From assembly GCF_905475465.1 (NCBI RefSeq), contig NC_062237.1, forward strand, positions 11,208,501 to 11,272,500: a DNA stretch of 64,000 nt, in the 5' to 3' direction. This stretch comes from Pieris napi (Eukaryota; Arthropoda; Insecta; Lepidoptera; Pieridae). This document shows positions 1 to 11,830 of this stretch, in pieces. The notes below the pieces were generated by a model, which did no database searches, was not told the origin of the DNA, and saw only the letters and a list, made by a program, of their open reading frames with translations. Made by a program: the position numbers and the translations under genes. Numbering within the stretch: the stretch's first letter is position 1; each line of letters begins with the position of its first letter.

Positions 1-152
1 AGGGTCAGGAAAAGTCAACCTATGTTAATCTCAATAATTCAATGTGCCGGCTTCATTAGAATCGTTTCATTATAGTTTCAGAGCCTATTCAGTCCAAACA
101 AATTTACACGAAGTAGTAGTTCTACGCAGACGAAGTCGCGGGTAACAGCTAG
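1..152 (+). mobile_element. 3' tail of a dispersed element, Helitron-like end
   Basis: The stretch ends with GTCGCGGGTAACAGCTAG followed by T. This resembles the 3' termini (CTAG before a T) of Helitron-type tails common in Lepidoptera; the same CTAG|T end recurs at 56902-56905. The upstream boundary lies outside the window. The family is assigned from memory of similar tails, so class is uncertain. Confidence 0.4.
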
Positions 153-1501
153 TATGTAATAAACGGCACGCATTGTTTTATATTAATTGGTAAATTCAAG
201 TAGGCCCCTAGCTCTAGAATAATTATAATTAATTAATAATAACTTTGTCCTAATAGTGATTGTAAATAAATAAATTGAACAATAGTAAATAAATTTAGTG
301 TAAAAAGTTATTATAAAGTTTAAGTGTGTACTGTGTCCTACTGTATTAAAAATACCCATATTGTTTTTTTTTATGTGTGCATTGCTTTAAAAAAGGTCTT
401 TATTTATATTAGTTTCAACATTAAATGCTCAGTGAATGTTCTGTGCTCTGTGGACAAATAGCATATTCAAAGAGTACTTAACTAATTCCTATAATTAGGG
501 GACACAGTCGCAAATTACTAAATAGTCGTGGAACTAGTATTTGTAACTAGTTTTTTTAAGTACTTGTACTCTTAAGACTAGGGCTGTCTTTTACCGAGTA
601 CGACTCACCTCTTAACTATCGACGTGCTGACGCAATATGAAACGTTTTGCGCCTCTATTGGACCGATACGTTCATCCAGTTGTATATTATAATTATTGAG
701 GTCAAAGTGGCGGGGAGTTAGTTGCAGAATCGCTTTGCTAACTCTATAACGCGTAACAGGTGTGACGAAAAATTTTCATTATTACAAGAGATACATAACT
801 GAAATAAAAGGTAAAGGTCAATTTGATTATCACTGACGTTGCAATACAATTGTTTTAATGATAATTACAATTTATCTATACCTAACTCATCTTATCTTCA
901 TTTTTACGTTGAAGCTAATAATCATAACACAATTTTTTCGATCGTAACGCACTGTGATGCTTCGCATCATGAGTCGTGCGATAATCATATTTTTTTGTTC
1001 AATTATTAGACATTTCGAATGAAAAATTACGGTATTCACAATTTCATAATTTTTCAAATATTATGAAATTAATTATATTTTGTTGCTATTCTTTCAGCAT
1101 TGAAAATTACAATAAAAGTAACTGAATTCATGGAATAATTATCATTAGTGATACAATAAATAATATGGAGTGTATATTATTCATTTATTTGAATATTTTC
1201 TTTATTAAAGTATCGATAGATTTCACATATTTAACCTTTGGTCGTTTCCACTGATTCCATTAATGATGATTCCCACTAATTATAATAGTAAAATTTATTT
1301 TTATTCAGTTCAAACAGTGATTATTCACTATTTTCTCATGGTATACTTATAGCTGTGACAATAAGTGAATTTGTACTGCAAATTAGTGAAAATATACTAT
1401 TTTATTTTAAGAGAGTAGATTGGTAATCAGTCAAGACTAGTTTTGTTTTCACAATATTAAATTACTTGATGTTTACGGAAGTGTTTTTGTTTTTTTTTTA
1501 G
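153..1501. other. Non-coding flank and presumed 5' intron of the BEN gene
   Basis: AT-rich sequence without a credible coding exon. It ends in a T-rich tract and AG at 1500-1501 directly before an ATG, a good 3' splice site, so an untranslated first exon probably lies somewhere in this stretch or to the left. I cannot place that exon or a promoter. Confidence 0.4.
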
Positions 1502-4492
1502 ATGACACGTGAAAGTGATAATAAGCGAGAATTCTATGTTATTCAATTCATAGAATTGTCTATTGAAGGTATTGATGATTACGTATGCGTGCCGTATACG
1601 TGGCTGATATTAAGTAGTGAGACGCATGACAAGGTCATTGTTGCGTACCCTAACGACGAAGATCCTTCTGATACAAGAGATCGCGTGAAGAGGAAAGAGA
1701 GACGTAATGATAAGTGGGGATGTTATATAGCTACTATCAAACATAAATCAGGTGAGTTTAAGTAAATGTATTAGTTAATAGATTGTACGTTACATCATTG
1801 AAGTATATTCAAATTCCGAAAATCTTATAAATTAAGAGATAATAATATTGATATATTTTTTTCAGATTCTTACGATGATGCAGTATTTTGGATCGCTGCG
1901 AGATATGATTATGGTGAGAATCAAATTATTTTATCAGTTTTCACAATTTTCATTGTAAATACATTTTTGAATACTACTTATTTTAAATTACAAGCTTTCC
2001 AAATAAAAAAAAGAATTTTTATTTCTAGATAAGCAACCAAAGCTTCCTTTCAATAAGAAACTGTGCAGTGGCTATCAAGTCTATCAAAATTTGTCGAAAT
2101 ATTATAATTTATGGAAACCTCTACCAATATCAATCAAGCGACCAGCAAACACAGAAACAAGGAAAGAAATTGATGAGAAACGGTTGAAACAAGATAAACC
2201 TGCTCCGTCATCCAGAGCGATTGTTAATGATGCCAAAGTAGAGGCTAGATCTCCAAAAATAGATCAGTCGGTTATTATCCAGGATAACCAATCAATGGAA
2301 TTTTCTCAGACAGAAAAATCTTCTGTTGCTTCTGATGCTGACGAAAGTACTGAATCAAGGTCTAAAATTCCGCGAACTGAGCAAACCGAAAAAGCTCCGA
2401 TCTCCGCCGATCATAATAATAGCAAGAGTCAAGCTAACTCTTCTAGCAACACAATGGATGTGTCAATGACAGCAACAAAACCTTCTACTTCAGCTAAACA
2501 GAGCACTCGGCCGAATCAGTATAATCATCAAGAATATATTCCAGACAGATGTTCATTATCAAACTTTCAACCACAGATTGAGAATGTTCGATCTCTTGCA
2601 AATCTTGACGATCACAAACAACCCGTTAATAAAGTTCCAAGTCAGAAACTGCCTACATTTTATGAGGGATTAAACTCACTCAAAATTTCTGCTCAACTAC
2701 ACAGACAGATGAACGAGGGTCGACGTTTAGTACCGATTCAAAAACCAGTAGAAAAGACATTACGTCCCACGAAAATGGAAAGAAATTTGGCCATTGCCGC
2801 ACAGAATCCATCGAATTCCATCGACCAAACCAGACAATTCTCGACGCGTTCAGTACAACAACCACTAGTGGTTACTCGTAATCAATCTCAAAATGATTCA
2901 CGAGTTTTAGGAACGCACACTCAAAATAGCAGAGACCAAACAGCTCGGCTCAGAAGCATCGGAATGACCTCTCAAGAAATTCAACAAGAAAGACTTCGGG
3001 GTTTTACAGAGAGCAACACTTACGATCATCGACCTACATCTGAAACTATCAATATGAGGACTCCATCATTTAAACAAAACTCAACACACCTTTCAAATCC
3101 AACGTATCAGACTCCTGAGCTTGCACAACAGAGACATATGCAAAAGCCAAATCAGGTGGATTCACAGCAGAGACCAAAACTACGTATTGGCATCTCTATT
3201 AAGCGTAAAGAGAGAAAACGAAATTCTTCTCTCCAAGGAGTCACAAAGACACAGCCTTTGTCATCTATTTTGACAAATTTACTGAAATCAGTACGACAAA
3301 CATTATAAACTAATCATAATAACTGCCTTCTTAATAATACACAACTGGAAGCAAGAATGAGTCCACGATCTACTGGAGATAACAATGTAGACTTCACAAC
3401 CAGCCCGCAGAATATCATAGCGTCAGAAACAAGTGATAGGCAAAACACAGAAATTACTATTCGCTCAATCTACCAACCACCTAGAATACATCGTACAACA
3501 GGCCATGAAAATGGATATCAAAATTTATGCACGCAGGAACAGTTGGTTAACCAATCACCACAAATGAATTCAAAGCCAAAACGAGGTCACTTTATGGATG
3601 ACGGAAATGAACGGACAGCATTTATGGCACTGCTAATGATCCTAGACATGATTCTGCAGATAGACCGACAGCTGACCAAAACTCTACGTCAAAGAATAAC
3701 CAGACGCATTCGAAATTAATTTTAGAGCAGCAAATGTTGGACAACTTTGCTATCCTCTATACTAATATGGGCTCTACTTTGCGTTATACGACTGATATGT
3801 ACAACACCTTACAGAGTTCAATCCACGATACTGCCCATATAAATAAAAAGTTATTGGGTTCCGTCGAACAATTTAACACAGCGGGATACACAGCTAGCAG
3901 TGCCTCTCCTTCGAGCAACTTAACACATGAAGGTCCACGGTCTCCTGAAGCAACACACTCTAAAGTAACAGCGAGTGCTAGTTCTAGTAATCAAGATCAA
4001 CATAGAAATGATATTGCTAACAAAACGCCGAAAAACAACATATTGTACCGGTTCGTTCTACCACCGGAATATGATGCTTATGATACAAGATGGACATTGA
4101 AGTATCGAACAAATCTGCCAGGACTCGTAGAACTTATTCCCCAAAGTGGTGTTTACGTCAGCCCCGAAAACCTCAATTACTGTCAGCAAGTCTCGAAAGA
4201 CTGCAAATCATTAGCTCTTAGATTATTAACAGAAGTCTTCAATGGAAATGCACTGAGTATTTGTTCATCAATGAGTGAGAAAGAGCTGGCTTCTAAAAAT
4301 CTCGACTCTACTTTAAGGCCAGATTTAGATGATCATGCATGTTCGGTACTGCTTAATTTAGTTTTAGAGCATGGACTCCAACGTGGTTGGAATACTGATC
4401 TAGAACCTATCCTCAGAACCTTACACAGTAAGATGCTAGAGATTCGGATCAAATATGGTGTAATGGTTGAAGTTAACGATACTTCATTGTAA
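1502..4492 (+). CDS. BEN domain-containing protein gene, reading frame interrupted
   Basis: Coding exons are 1502-1751, 1866-1913 and 2029-4492, with donors CAG|GTGAGT and ATG|GTGAGA and acceptors TTCAG and TTCTAG, all in phase. The N-terminal part (83 codons of exon 1 plus exon 2) has the pattern YVCVPYTWL, a YP/D-rich stretch, W..Y and YDDAVFW, seen N-terminally in insect BEN and DUF4806-type proteins. A long S/N/Q/T-rich linker follows. The C-terminus, roughly 4110-4470, fits a BEN domain: SGVYVSPENL, then CKSLALRLLTEVF, RPDLDDHA, VLEHGLQRGW and LHSKMLEIRIKYG. BEN domains bind DNA or partner proteins in chromatin and transcriptional control, so a nuclear role is inferred. Stop TAA at 3306-3308 and a shift from frame 0 to frame 2 between about 3596 and 3640 break the linker. 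The gene is therefore a recent pseudogene, contains an unrecognised intron, or carries sequence errors. Confidence 0.72.
3306..3640 (+). other. Two breaks in the BEN gene reading frame
   Basis: TAA at 3306-3308 is in frame with exon 3. The same frame reopens at once and continues with similar N/Q/S/T-rich composition to about 3600. From about 3611 the coding-like text is in the +2 frame (…SADRPTADQNSTSKNNQ) and runs without a break into the BEN domain. I see no strong GT-AG pair in matching phase that removes both lesions; the candidates (GT at 3291, AG at 3660) do not agree in phase. Confidence 0.6.
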
Positions 4493-5460
4493 AAGTACTG
4501 CCCGGACTAAACCGACGACGTCGAGCAATCAAGCTTCCATTGAACCATTGATGCTCCTCCATCAAAGCAACTATAGGCAAGATTCTCAACCCTGCAAAGA
4601 GAAGAACACTGGAATTAAATCGCAGCCTACGCTCGATCGAAGTGATGCTAACGCGGTTAAGGCCCAGTCTCTTTTGCACTATGCGCGAGGAGTAAAGACG
4701 AGGGGTTTTTTTTTGGGTAAAAATCCCACACCACCGATCATCATTGTTTGGAGTCTTAAAAAGGTTGTTCCCTTCGTAAAAAAAAAACAAAGACTTACAA
4801 TATTGCTATGTAAGTAAAGATATTCAATAATTCCAAATTATTGAAGCTTAGAATTAGAGTAATTAATAACATTCTTATAATTATTTCGGGATCACGGGTT
4901 AGACTTAATAGTCATCATTAGTAGTTGTAATTTTAATTTTTGTTCCTAATATTTCCGTTAGATATAAATTATAACTTTAGAGTTTAGATGTTATGAACAA
5001 TCAAGTAGATTAATAGTAGTTTGGTTAAAATAAGAAGTAGCCGATGCCAAGCAGCGTGGTGTTGTTAAATCTGTATGTAATTATTATATATGTATGTTAT
5101 GTTTTAAAGTTGATTCATTTTGTTGTAAGATTTAAATTAATTATTATTATTCCTGTCACTGACTGCAGTGTTACAAGTATAGTTTTTTCGGAGCCAAAAA
5201 CTGTCAAACTAGAAAATATTTAATGTAAGGCTTGGAGACAAGCAAAGTAGAGTAATTTTTTGGTTTATACAATAATTTATCTCAAACAGAGTATCACTCT
5301 GTAAATATTACAAACATTTTTGAGTAAATTATTTATAAACCATAGATAAGTTATAATTTTAGTTTTTAACTGGCTTATATGACTTACAACGGTATCTTTA
5401 ACCTGTATTTATATGTAATTTATGAGTTTAAAACAATAAAAAAAATGAGAAATGTATTGT
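4493..5460 (+). other. Presumed 3' UTR of the BEN gene with AATAAA at 5435-5440
   Basis: About 950 bases follow the BEN stop codon before the first clear AATAAA. An open stretch at 4467-4817 in another frame covers the start of this region and is S/T/Q-rich near its beginning, so a lost frame-shifted extension of the protein cannot be excluded. The BEN domain itself is complete before the stop. Confidence 0.4.
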
Positions 5461-6449
5461 TTTGGTGGATAAAATGTGTTTTATTGCATCTTTTTATTTA
5501 TAAAATGAGCATAACTGACATTCAAACTTTACACAGGCTCAACTAATCAGCGAACAAAAAGAGTTCTATTAATAGCATCAGCATGTGCCGAAACAAAAAT
5601 TTTGCGAGGCCCCTGATACACGCGAAACTCGCATAAATAACTGTACTACGTTGGCATGTGTAATCAATTCTTCCGCTGTACGCGATGCATCACTCTATTC
5701 AAGAGGCCCTTAGTGGCCCTAAGTGCCCTAAGTGCGCATAATTTGCTTGAATCAATATCGACACGAAAATTCTGATAAATTAACCACAATTCGAGTTAAA
5801 GCGAAGTCCCGAGCCAAACAAAGCAACGGCGTAATAAATTAGAGCTACACGTTCTATATCAATGAGAAAAAAGTTCTGTATCGATTAATTAACCTCAAAT
5901 AGAAAGTACATGAAAACTTGGTAGCTAGCCATTGAAAACCCGCCAAACAAGATTAGAATCGACTCATTAATTTTGTTTCTAGAAGTTTTAGTATGTTTTT
6001 GAAGAAAGATTGTTTTCTCTCTTATTTCCGTTGTTCTTATTCTATATATATATACTTTTGCTTGCTATACTTTGTTTTTACTACTATACCAAATATATCC
6101 TCTCTATAGAGAAATCTCTCTGACCTTGTAAGTCTATACCTTAATAAAAATAGATTTAAAAACGTAGGAAATGCCAATGTCAAATAAATTTTAAGTTGAA
6201 CGTATAAATGAGATGCTAGAACCAAACCATCAGTTCTACAACATATTGAAAAAAACACATTTGCATTTCGATTTTCAGCTGGGCAAAAGTTAGTATACTT
6301 GTACTTTCCTATGCTGATGAATGATTTCTAGAAACTGGGTGTTTTTCGGCATGACAACATTCAACGTGTGGCGTTTAAGGCGAGGCACTCAAATGCTCAA
6401 CTCTCCAGCTGCTGGTAACCCAGCAGCTCACCGATCACAGAAACGGAGG
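5461..6449. other. Intergenic, nothing recognised
   Basis: AT-rich DNA between the BEN gene and the repeat-rich stretch before the receptor exons. I looked on the plus strand for earlier Methuselah exons (Cys-rich ectodomain, TM1-TM5) and saw none. Confidence 0.4.
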
Positions 6450-6555
6450 TAGATAAATGCACGCACTTGCGAGCGCTTTGGCAATCTGAGGGTCTATGGA
6501 CAGCGGTATCACGTAACACCCGGTGAGCCCCTGCCCGTTTGCCCCGTATTATATA
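6450..6555 (-). repeat. Repeat family A copy (GGGGGCAAACGGGCAGGAGG type), partial
   Basis: On the minus strand this matches the family A core: a T-run, the GGGGCAAACGGGCAGG word, then the CACCNGGTGTT region, GTGATACCGC and a GCGAGTGCGT box. The family recurs in many copies in this window and is widespread in Lepidoptera. I cannot assign it to an autonomous element. Confidence 0.6.
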
Positions 6556-6879
6556 AAAAATACCAAGTAAAAGCTAATTACGCTTAATGTAATGTAGGCC
6601 AAAAACATATATTTCTGTTTGAAAGGCAATACCCTAGTAGGGTGAAATTTAGAAAAGAGACTTATCGCGATGACTCCCTTGTGCCAGAATCACATTTTGA
6701 CATTTGGCAGTCACACTTAGCAAAGTCATGCTTCAACATCAGACTTATAATTCAAGTACTGTAATTATTGATAACTATGTATTCTTATGATCAATATTCA
6801 GATGAAAAAGTTTGATTTATGTTTTGTTTCTTGATAATATGAGTAATAATAAATAAAATTAAAACAAATTTTAAAAGTT

Positions 6880-7290
6880 TGGCCCCCGTGGGCAGTGTAG
6901 CAATGTACCTTTAATGCTGGCAGCATTTCCTCGCTGTATTGCGATATTCTTGCGAGATTCTTTAAACGAGGAAAGCTTCCGGTGGTAGGGTCACAGTGGC
7001 ACCATTGACCAGTCACCAACATACATCTTTCATCAACGCCTATGCACTTGAAACCCAAGAGTCTCCAAACATCTGGGACACATCAAGGGAAAAAGATGCT
7101 GGACAGACTTATAGTTTAGCTGTTTATTATTTTACGCCTACTATCCGCCAGCTTTTGTGCTTGTCTTAGGGGTGAGACGGCTAACGTGTCCAGGCAAGTA
7201 GCATTTCATACCAAACCCGTCTCATCCTCTAACAGATCCAGCCGTTTGCCATCGATTCTAACGATGCCTGTTGCCTCCAAAAGAGTTAAA
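6880..7290 (-). mobile_element. Degenerate C-terminal fragment of a non-LTR retrotransposon
   Basis: Minus-strand frames contain NIAIQRGNAASIKGTL and, further upstream, LLEATGIVRIDGKRLD. These match the corresponding parts of the longer copy at 43377-43892 (SLAIQRGNAASIFGTL and LLEPSGIARDDGKRPDG). Several frameshifts separate the pieces. It sits about 70 bases before the receptor exon at 7359. Confidence 0.7.
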
Positions 7291-7358
7291 GAAAAGTTAA
7301 TTTCTCTAATGTTTAAAATTCTATAAATATTTTTTGTATTGAAACGATTCCTTTCCAG

Positions 7359-8193
7359 ATTCACAGTGTATTTGAAGTTATCAGCAATAATGGGCATTAG
7401 CTGGTTATTTGATGTTTTCGCTTCATTTTACCCTGACCTTAAGATTTCGTACATCTCAGGCGCATACAACTTGCTCACAGGAATTACTATATTTCTCATT
7501 TTCATCTGGAAGGAGTCTATTTTGAACAAACTAAAGAACAGGTAAGTGTGTTTATTTTTGGCCAAAATGCCTGAACAATGCACAACTACAACTGTCAATC
7601 ATGGTAACTTCCACTTACGTAAGTCGACTTAGGGTCCTTTAAGAAAAGAGTACCAACTCTTAAAAGACCAGCAACGCACTCAACTGGGCGGCGGTGTCAC
7701 TTAACATCACTTAGGCATTCTGCCCGTTGTAACCCTTTTGTATTTAAAAAACTTAAACCGTGCTCGTTAAATGAAGTGAATGAAGTTTTTTAAATTAAAA
7801 TTCAGCACATTAGAAATTCCCTCTTTGCTGTTATCTCTCATTGAGCATTGTCTACAAACATAGGACATATAACAAACGAATAAGAAACTACGCTTTTGTC
7901 TACTTAATTAAATAACAACTGTAATTAATCTCAATCTTTCCCTGTTCCCACACTAGGATTTCCTGTGTCGTGCACTTTTTCTTTTAACTAAAGTTCCTTT
8001 TTTATTATGTGTAATAAAGTTTTTCCTTTTCATTCTTTTCTTTTCCAAAATATGTTTCAGGTACAAAAATTTCAGATGTGCCAGGCTTCCAAAAAGATCA
8101 ATGACCGCATGTATTACTCTAGAATCGACTCCAAGTCAAGAAACCCAACCAACCGTGTGTCCATATCCAAGTGTAGAGGAAGTTCTCAGGTGA
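7359..8193 (+). CDS. Methuselah-like GPCR, last two coding exons only (orphan 3' part)
   Basis: Exon 7359-7541 follows TTTCCAG, ends AACAG|GTAAGT and encodes TM6-TM7 (VYLKLSAIMGISWLFDV, then YNLLTGITIFLIFIW). Exon 8061-8193 follows TTTCAG and encodes the tail from RYKNFRCARLPKRS to a TGA at 8191-8193. Both exons use the same phases (enter and leave after two codon bases) as the TM6-TM7 exon of the complete minus-strand receptor at 12801-12986, so it is a paralogue. No ectodomain or TM1-TM5 exons are seen to the left. They may lie beyond the window, with the BEN gene nested in an intron, or may be lost. The exons are free of stops and have good splice sites. Confidence 0.72.
7630..7745 (-). 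repeat. Repeat family A copy, in the intron of the orphan receptor
   Basis: Minus-strand family A segment: a GGGCAGAATGCC relic of the CAAACGGGCAGG core, the AAGTGA region, a GTGCGTTGCTGG box and the TTAAAGGACCCTAAGTCG tail. It lies wholly in the intron between 7541 and 8061. Confidence 0.6.
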
Positions 8194-8355
8194 AGAGAGA
8201 CCATTTTTTGCTTAGAATGCTGGAAACAATGACAGCACAATCTTAGCAAGGAATCTACGTTATAGTTCACGATCCGAATATCCGTTAAAAGAACGAAGAT
8301 TAGCTCCAGTTTATCATAATTGTTAAATAATTTAAAGAGTTATTAATGCTCTACG

Positions 8356-8361
8356 AATAAA
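8356..8361 (+). other. Polyadenylation signal AATAAA after the orphan receptor
   Basis: First AATAAA after the TGA at 8191-8193, about 165 bases downstream. The position is normal for a short 3' UTR and supports transcription of the orphan exons as a real 3' end. Confidence 0.5.
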
Positions 8362-8464
8362 AACGATGACAGATGAATTGGTTTTATTATTTTATTGATA
8401 ACAAAAAAGGAATAGTTTAACTCATTTCCATAGTTCTCTCAGAGTTGGGAACAAAGACGTAAGT

Positions 8465-8675
8465 TTTTTTTTATAGAACAGGGGGCAAACAGTCAGGAGG
8501 CTTATCTGATGTGATACCGCCACCCATGGAAGTCAATGCTTTCGGTTTCGCGAGTGTGTTTGGAGGCTAGAAAGGCTGAATTTTGAGAATATTTACGAAC
8601 TTTTCTTGAAGGAATCTAAGTCAAATTGCTTCGGAAATACTTCAGTTGCCAGCTGGTCAACTTACCTAACCTACC
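8465..8675 (+). repeat. Repeat family A copy
   Basis: Fairly complete plus-strand copy: T-run, TATAGAACAGGGGGCAAAC, GATACCGCC, GCGAGTG box and the TTGCTTCGGAAATACTTCAG tail. Confidence 0.7.
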
Positions 8676-9542
8676 GTCAGATTACGAATGGGCGCTAAAT
8701 AGGACTGCCATATGTCATAATTAAAGCTTCTTTTTTAACTATTAGACAAACTTTTTTACATTACATAATACCGCGAGATTAGCTTTTTAGTTTTTAGTTA
8801 GTTTATATTTGTGAACTGAAAACTTCTTTAGCCGCGTTGTACACTTTTTGGAATGGGTAAAAAATGTTTAACTCGCGTCAATACAAATTATATTAAAGGA
8901 TTATAAACCTTCGTGCTATATAGTTACGGTTTTGATTCGTTTGACTCTTTCCTCAGATACATTGATGCATGTGGAATTGGACCTTAATCCACATTAAAAA
9001 TTAACCTTTCCCCGTCAATACATCAAGGTTAAATTTTGCGAAACGTCTAAAGCTTTATTATTAACGATTTGGTCTGACTGACGCAAATAAAAACTGGCCA
9101 CTTAAAAAATAGTGAAATTTCCTGATTGAATTATTTAATACTAATTTTAATTATTTTGTGTAGGTTTCGTAAGACATATGGAGAATAGACAGCTGGCGCG
9201 GCGTTTTTAATGAAATATAAATTGTCATGTTTGTGCAATAGCACAATAAATATATATGTATTTTGTGTTCTACCTCATAAATGATAGTACTTTTAAACTG
9301 ATAATTAAAGCAATTCGTGCAAAATTATTCCCTAACCGTTCCAAATTATCAAAAATGCACAACGTTAATATTCAAGTTTTCACTTCTGCCGACACACTCC
9401 CGGAGTGCAACCCGTCGTTTTTTATTAATATAGGAATGCATGTCACTTCTATTTATCTTCAAGGTTACAAACTGATAAGGACAAAACGTTGAATTAAAAA
9501 CTGTCGCTAAAAACTAAATCTGTATAATTTTTTTTGAACTTT

Positions 9543-9590
9543 TGTCTCTTTATTTCAAATTTTGTTAACGCTGTGACCAAAAGAGATAGC
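9543..9590 (+). repeat. Hairpin repeat, TGTCTCTTT…AAAAGAGATAG
   Basis: The arms TGTCTCTTT and AAAAGAGATA are complementary around a loop containing GTTAACGCTGTGA. Same layout and central word as the copies at 10999 and 26751. Confidence 0.5.
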
Positions 9591-10398
9591 TTAGTAGGAA
9601 CTTTAGTTAAAACGGTGCAAAAATACGAAACAAAGTAAAGACTTTGTTTAATCTAATTTGAATAGTGGGATAATGATACAAGCTATTTTTTTAACATTTA
9701 TTCAATTTATTTTTATACATTTATAAAAAGTACATCTATAAGAATAAAAATGCATACAAAGTGCAATATTGCAGTACATAACTAGTAAATATATTTTCGA
9801 AGTAACGAATAATAAAATTAAATGAGATCATTTATGTCTAAAAAGTAAATAAAATATACATAGGTTTTGTCTTAAAACATATATATACTGCAATCATACA
9901 TGTGAAATTCCATAGATATCCGACGAGGTAAAAACACAGACCAGTGTTGGTCCTACTAAACTAGCGACTTTCAACCCTTTGGACTTGCGTTTATACCACG
10001 AATGTGGATGACTTTTGGTGCGAAAGTAGTACATTCTCGAATTGAAAATGTGAGTCATCAATCATCAATAGAGGGTGCCTATATATAAATGAAAGACAAA
10101 CAAAAGAAAGCTATTAAAGACTGACTGAGGCGAATACCGAATAAAGGTTGAAACGAAACTGGATTATTAAACAAACCAAATTATAGAAGTCTAAAAAGCT
10201 GATTTTCGGCAAAATATTTCTATATTTGCAACGCCCACTAAAGGATTGGGAATTTAATTAAAATCATTTATCCTAGTGCATTATCAAAAGTGGTAAATAT
10301 AACAATATAAAAAGTTTTAGACGATCTAGCCGATATCATAGCTAAGACTATCCCTTTATAATAACTCAATGATATTGCACTGTTATAATGGTATACTT

Positions 10399-10447
10399 GT
10401 CTCTTTCCGTCAGATTGTATTGGATCGCCAATGGAAAGAGACAGAGC
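10399..10447 (+). repeat. Hairpin repeat, TGTCTCTTTCC…GGAAAGAGACAG
   Basis: The arms TGTCTCTTTCC and GGAAAGAGACA are perfectly complementary over 11 bases; the loop differs from the other copies. Confidence 0.55.
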
Positions 10448-10998
10448 ACTGTTTTTGGCTACGTTAAAGATTAATTTGTGGTTTTTAATTTTATTTTTCC
10501 TCTTGTTCTGCAATAGTCTTTATTGCTTTGTAATAAGCTGTATTTTACAATACAGGAGTTTTTAATTGATGTTATTCTAGTCTCGCTTTGACGATCAAAA
10601 CCAAGGCCGTAATTGTTTGTGTCTAATGATAACATTATTTTTTTAAATATAGAATATACAAGCTACCAAGCGCGGCAAATAAAACATTCTAATATGTAGT
10701 AGTGAAATAAAGCTTATAGATTAAATCGCTGTCGCATATGATGTGTTGAATCTAACTGAACCGTAGACATACTCTTTGTGTTAAAAGATTAGTGTTTCGT
10801 CAGTGCTGCTAATGCCACATCTTCTTTTGTTGACATAGTCCGAGAGCTCGTGGTGTGACTTCTGTTCATGGATCTGCCGCGTACCTGCCTGTACCTGTTT
10901 AATATTGTAAACTTTAAATTAACTTTTAGTCTGTAATTTTAATTGATTTTAATTTGCAAGTTGAACCTCAATTTTTTTGAAAAAAACCCATCAAGAAG

Positions 10999-11047
10999 TG
11001 TCTCTTTCTATCACATTGTGTTTACGCTGTGATAAAAAGAGACGGAG
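10999..11047 (+). repeat. Hairpin repeat, TGTCTCTTTCTATCACA…GTGATAAAAAGAGACG
   Basis: The arms GTCTCTTTCTATCACA and TGTGATAAAAAGAGAC pair over almost their whole length around a short TTGTGTTTACGC loop, the strongest hairpin of this set. Confidence 0.55.
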
Positions 11048-11599
11048 TGAAAATGGTAGTCTAGACTAATTTATTAATTAAGAATCAGGTTAATATCTTA
11101 GAAGCCTTACTTGAAAGTTCGTTTGGCACACGTTCGGTTATTCAAAAATCAATCCAAATAGCAACTGCATTATATTTGTGAATATAATGAGTTTAAAGTC
11201 AATTATTTAAACAGTATGTGACGACAATATTGTATCAATACTTAAGTTTATAGAAGCGATACATTGGCCTAAGAAACAGTTTGGTAGATTACATTTAGCT
11301 TAGAATTATAATTATTGAGGCATAGGCTACAAAATTTATACTGAAAAATTGTTAAAACATTTTCAATTATTAAAACTAGATTATAAAAAGCAAAGCTCTC
11401 TAAAGCTAAAAGAAAAATATAAGCTCAAACATGAAAACCACCTGAAAAGAGTTTTTTTACTTCATACATACAAAAATCTATAATTTGAAACCAAATGGAA
11501 CACTCTAGAATAATTTCCTAACTGTGCCCTTCATTTTTTTTAACAACAATTGTGATAGTATAACAATTCGAAACTACACCCGGAGTGTAAATTGGCAAG

Positions 11600-11830
11600 A
11601 CTGTAAACTCAAACTCAAAATATCTTTATTCATGTAGGTAAACAAGTACTCAGAGTTGTCAGAAATTAATTGTAAATTTACATTTACTACCAGCTCGCAA
11701 GTCAAGGGCGTAGAGCTGGTAAGAAGAACTGGCAAGAAACCTTCCGCCACACTTTTTAATCGCCAAATATTGTCATACAAATTGTTTGTAATTGAGCAAA
11801 TCAATCCCAAGGATTAGGATCATTTATTGA
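11600..11830 (-). mobile_element. LINE 3' end: end of reverse-transcriptase ORF plus 3' UTR (family T)
   Basis: On the minus strand the segment starts with codons reading NDPNPWD then a stop, followed by GGCGATTAAAAAGTGTGG, the TTGCCAGTTCTTC block and CTGGTAGTAAATG. Other copies in this window (20428, 32188, 50203, 57152, 58925) hold only the 3' UTR. This copy ties that UTR to an RT ORF ending of the kind seen at 14200-14370. Confidence 0.7.

Larger units (their letters stand above)
8676..11599. other. Intergenic between two convergent receptor genes
   Basis: No coding exon recognised. The most ordered content is three copies of a short hairpin-forming word (9543-9590, 10399-10447, 10999-11047), listed separately. 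Confidence 0.4.

Noticed and set aside
4467..4817. 116-codon open stretch after the BEN domain
   Set aside because: Overlaps the end of the BEN frame, lies in the presumed 3' UTR and the BEN domain is already complete; kept only as a possible lost extension.
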